Below are positions 44,471-64,000 of a stretch of DNA of 64,000 nt, piece by piece. The position numbers and the translations under genes were made by a program. The stretch is taken from assembly GCA_947172415.1 (NCBI GenBank), contig OX359193.1, positions 7,372,501 through 7,436,500 on the forward strand, read 5' to 3'. Source of the stretch: Chondrosia reniformis. Its lineage: Eukaryota > Porifera > Demospongiae > Chondrillida > Chondrillidae. A model generated the notes under the pieces. The model was not told the DNA's origin. It did no database searches and worked only from the letters and a program-made list of their open reading frames with translations. Every line of letters starts with the position of its first letter. Position 1 is the first letter of the stretch.

Positions 44471-44875
44471 ATAATTTGCCCTATCTCTCACCATACATTA
44501 ACTTTGTATATTAGAATTTAATGTACATTGAGGGCTGTAACTCTATTAAATGGAAACTAGTTGCTAGGAATTTTGGCTCTATAAATGTCTGTGATTGCTG
44601 ACACAAGTATTAGTTTCGTATCTTTCATGGCAACAAATCTAATTAAGCATGTGTCATGACACTCAGTGACACACCTCATGGACACTCTGTTTTAATTAAA
44701 GAAATTCAGAACATTTAATAAAACTATGTCCTGAGATGTCCTGTTAAGAACTTAATCAAATAGAGCTACAATATTGTATAAGGTAATCCTTATCTAGCTT
44801 AACTTAGTAAATTACAGTATTCACATTTGACTACATTAAACATCCAACTGTGGAGAAAGGTGTTCCTTGAAAGAC
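44471..44875. other. Last partial satellite monomer and 3' flank of the sushi-tyrosinase gene
   Basis: 44471-44560 is the remainder of a satellite monomer and the rest is AT-rich unique sequence, probably the 3' UTR and flank of the minus-strand gene ending at 44876. Confidence 0.6.

Positions 44876-64000
<19,125 letters not shown>

Noticed and set aside
43679-44514. Overlapping open frames of Ser-Thr-Tyr-Val-Tyr-Val-Cys-Leu repeats
   Set aside because: Artefact of the decanucleotide microsatellite; open in all frames, with no unique sequence.

Overview
The window looks like nuclear DNA of an early-branching animal, most likely a demosponge. It is AT-rich, the genes carry many short GT-AG introns, gene spacing is very tight with several head-to-head pairs, and the encoded set is metazoan (XRCC2, CTC1, RBMX2, IWS1, UBE2G2, NSMCE4, a giant sushi-domain protein). 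The sponge assignment is an inference; the metazoan assignment is firm. Exon coordinates were read by eye from splice consensus, reading phase and family conservation. No prokaryotic operons, CRISPR arrays, tRNAs or rRNAs were seen.

Left third (1-31.6 kb), gene-dense: the 3' end of an unrecognised gene (+); a novel multi-pass membrane protein (+); XRCC2 (+) converging on a CTC1 homologue (-) that ends early; CTC1 head-to-head with RBMX2 (+), whose last intron holds a 46-bp tandem repeat multiplying the 3' splice site; an unrecognised 234-aa protein (+); a type I membrane protein with a fibronectin III domain (-); IWS1 (-) with a 17-residue coding repeat; an RRM protein (+) starting 120 bp from IWS1; a secreted beta-lactamase-fold protein (-) head-to-head with a secreted GH31 glycosidase (+, 25 exons); UBE2G2 (-) head-to-head with NSMCE4 (+), only 37 bp between start codons; and a 118-aa one-TM protein (-).

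Middle (32.0-44.56 kb), repeat block: arrays of a ~169-170-bp satellite monomer, first in one orientation, then inverted, then back again, interrupted by three copies of a ~0.9-1 kb element. Inside each element a ~300-nt core is almost invariant although its flanks have diverged. It has a TATA box upstream and a T7 tract at its end, so it may be an undescribed Pol III RNA gene. A (TACGTATGTC)-type microsatellite, itself inverted at its left end, closes the block.

Right third (44.9-64 kb, minus strand): one giant gene running off the right edge. It encodes at least 65 complete CCP/sushi domains followed by a single C-terminal tyrosinase-like exon whose CuA histidines are gone. It is probably a huge secreted adhesion or recognition protein carrying a pseudoenzyme tail.

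Several gene products act in genome maintenance (XRCC2 in homologous recombination, CTC1 at telomeres and replication, NSMCE4 in SMC5/6). They are separate transcription units and nothing shows that they are co-regulated.
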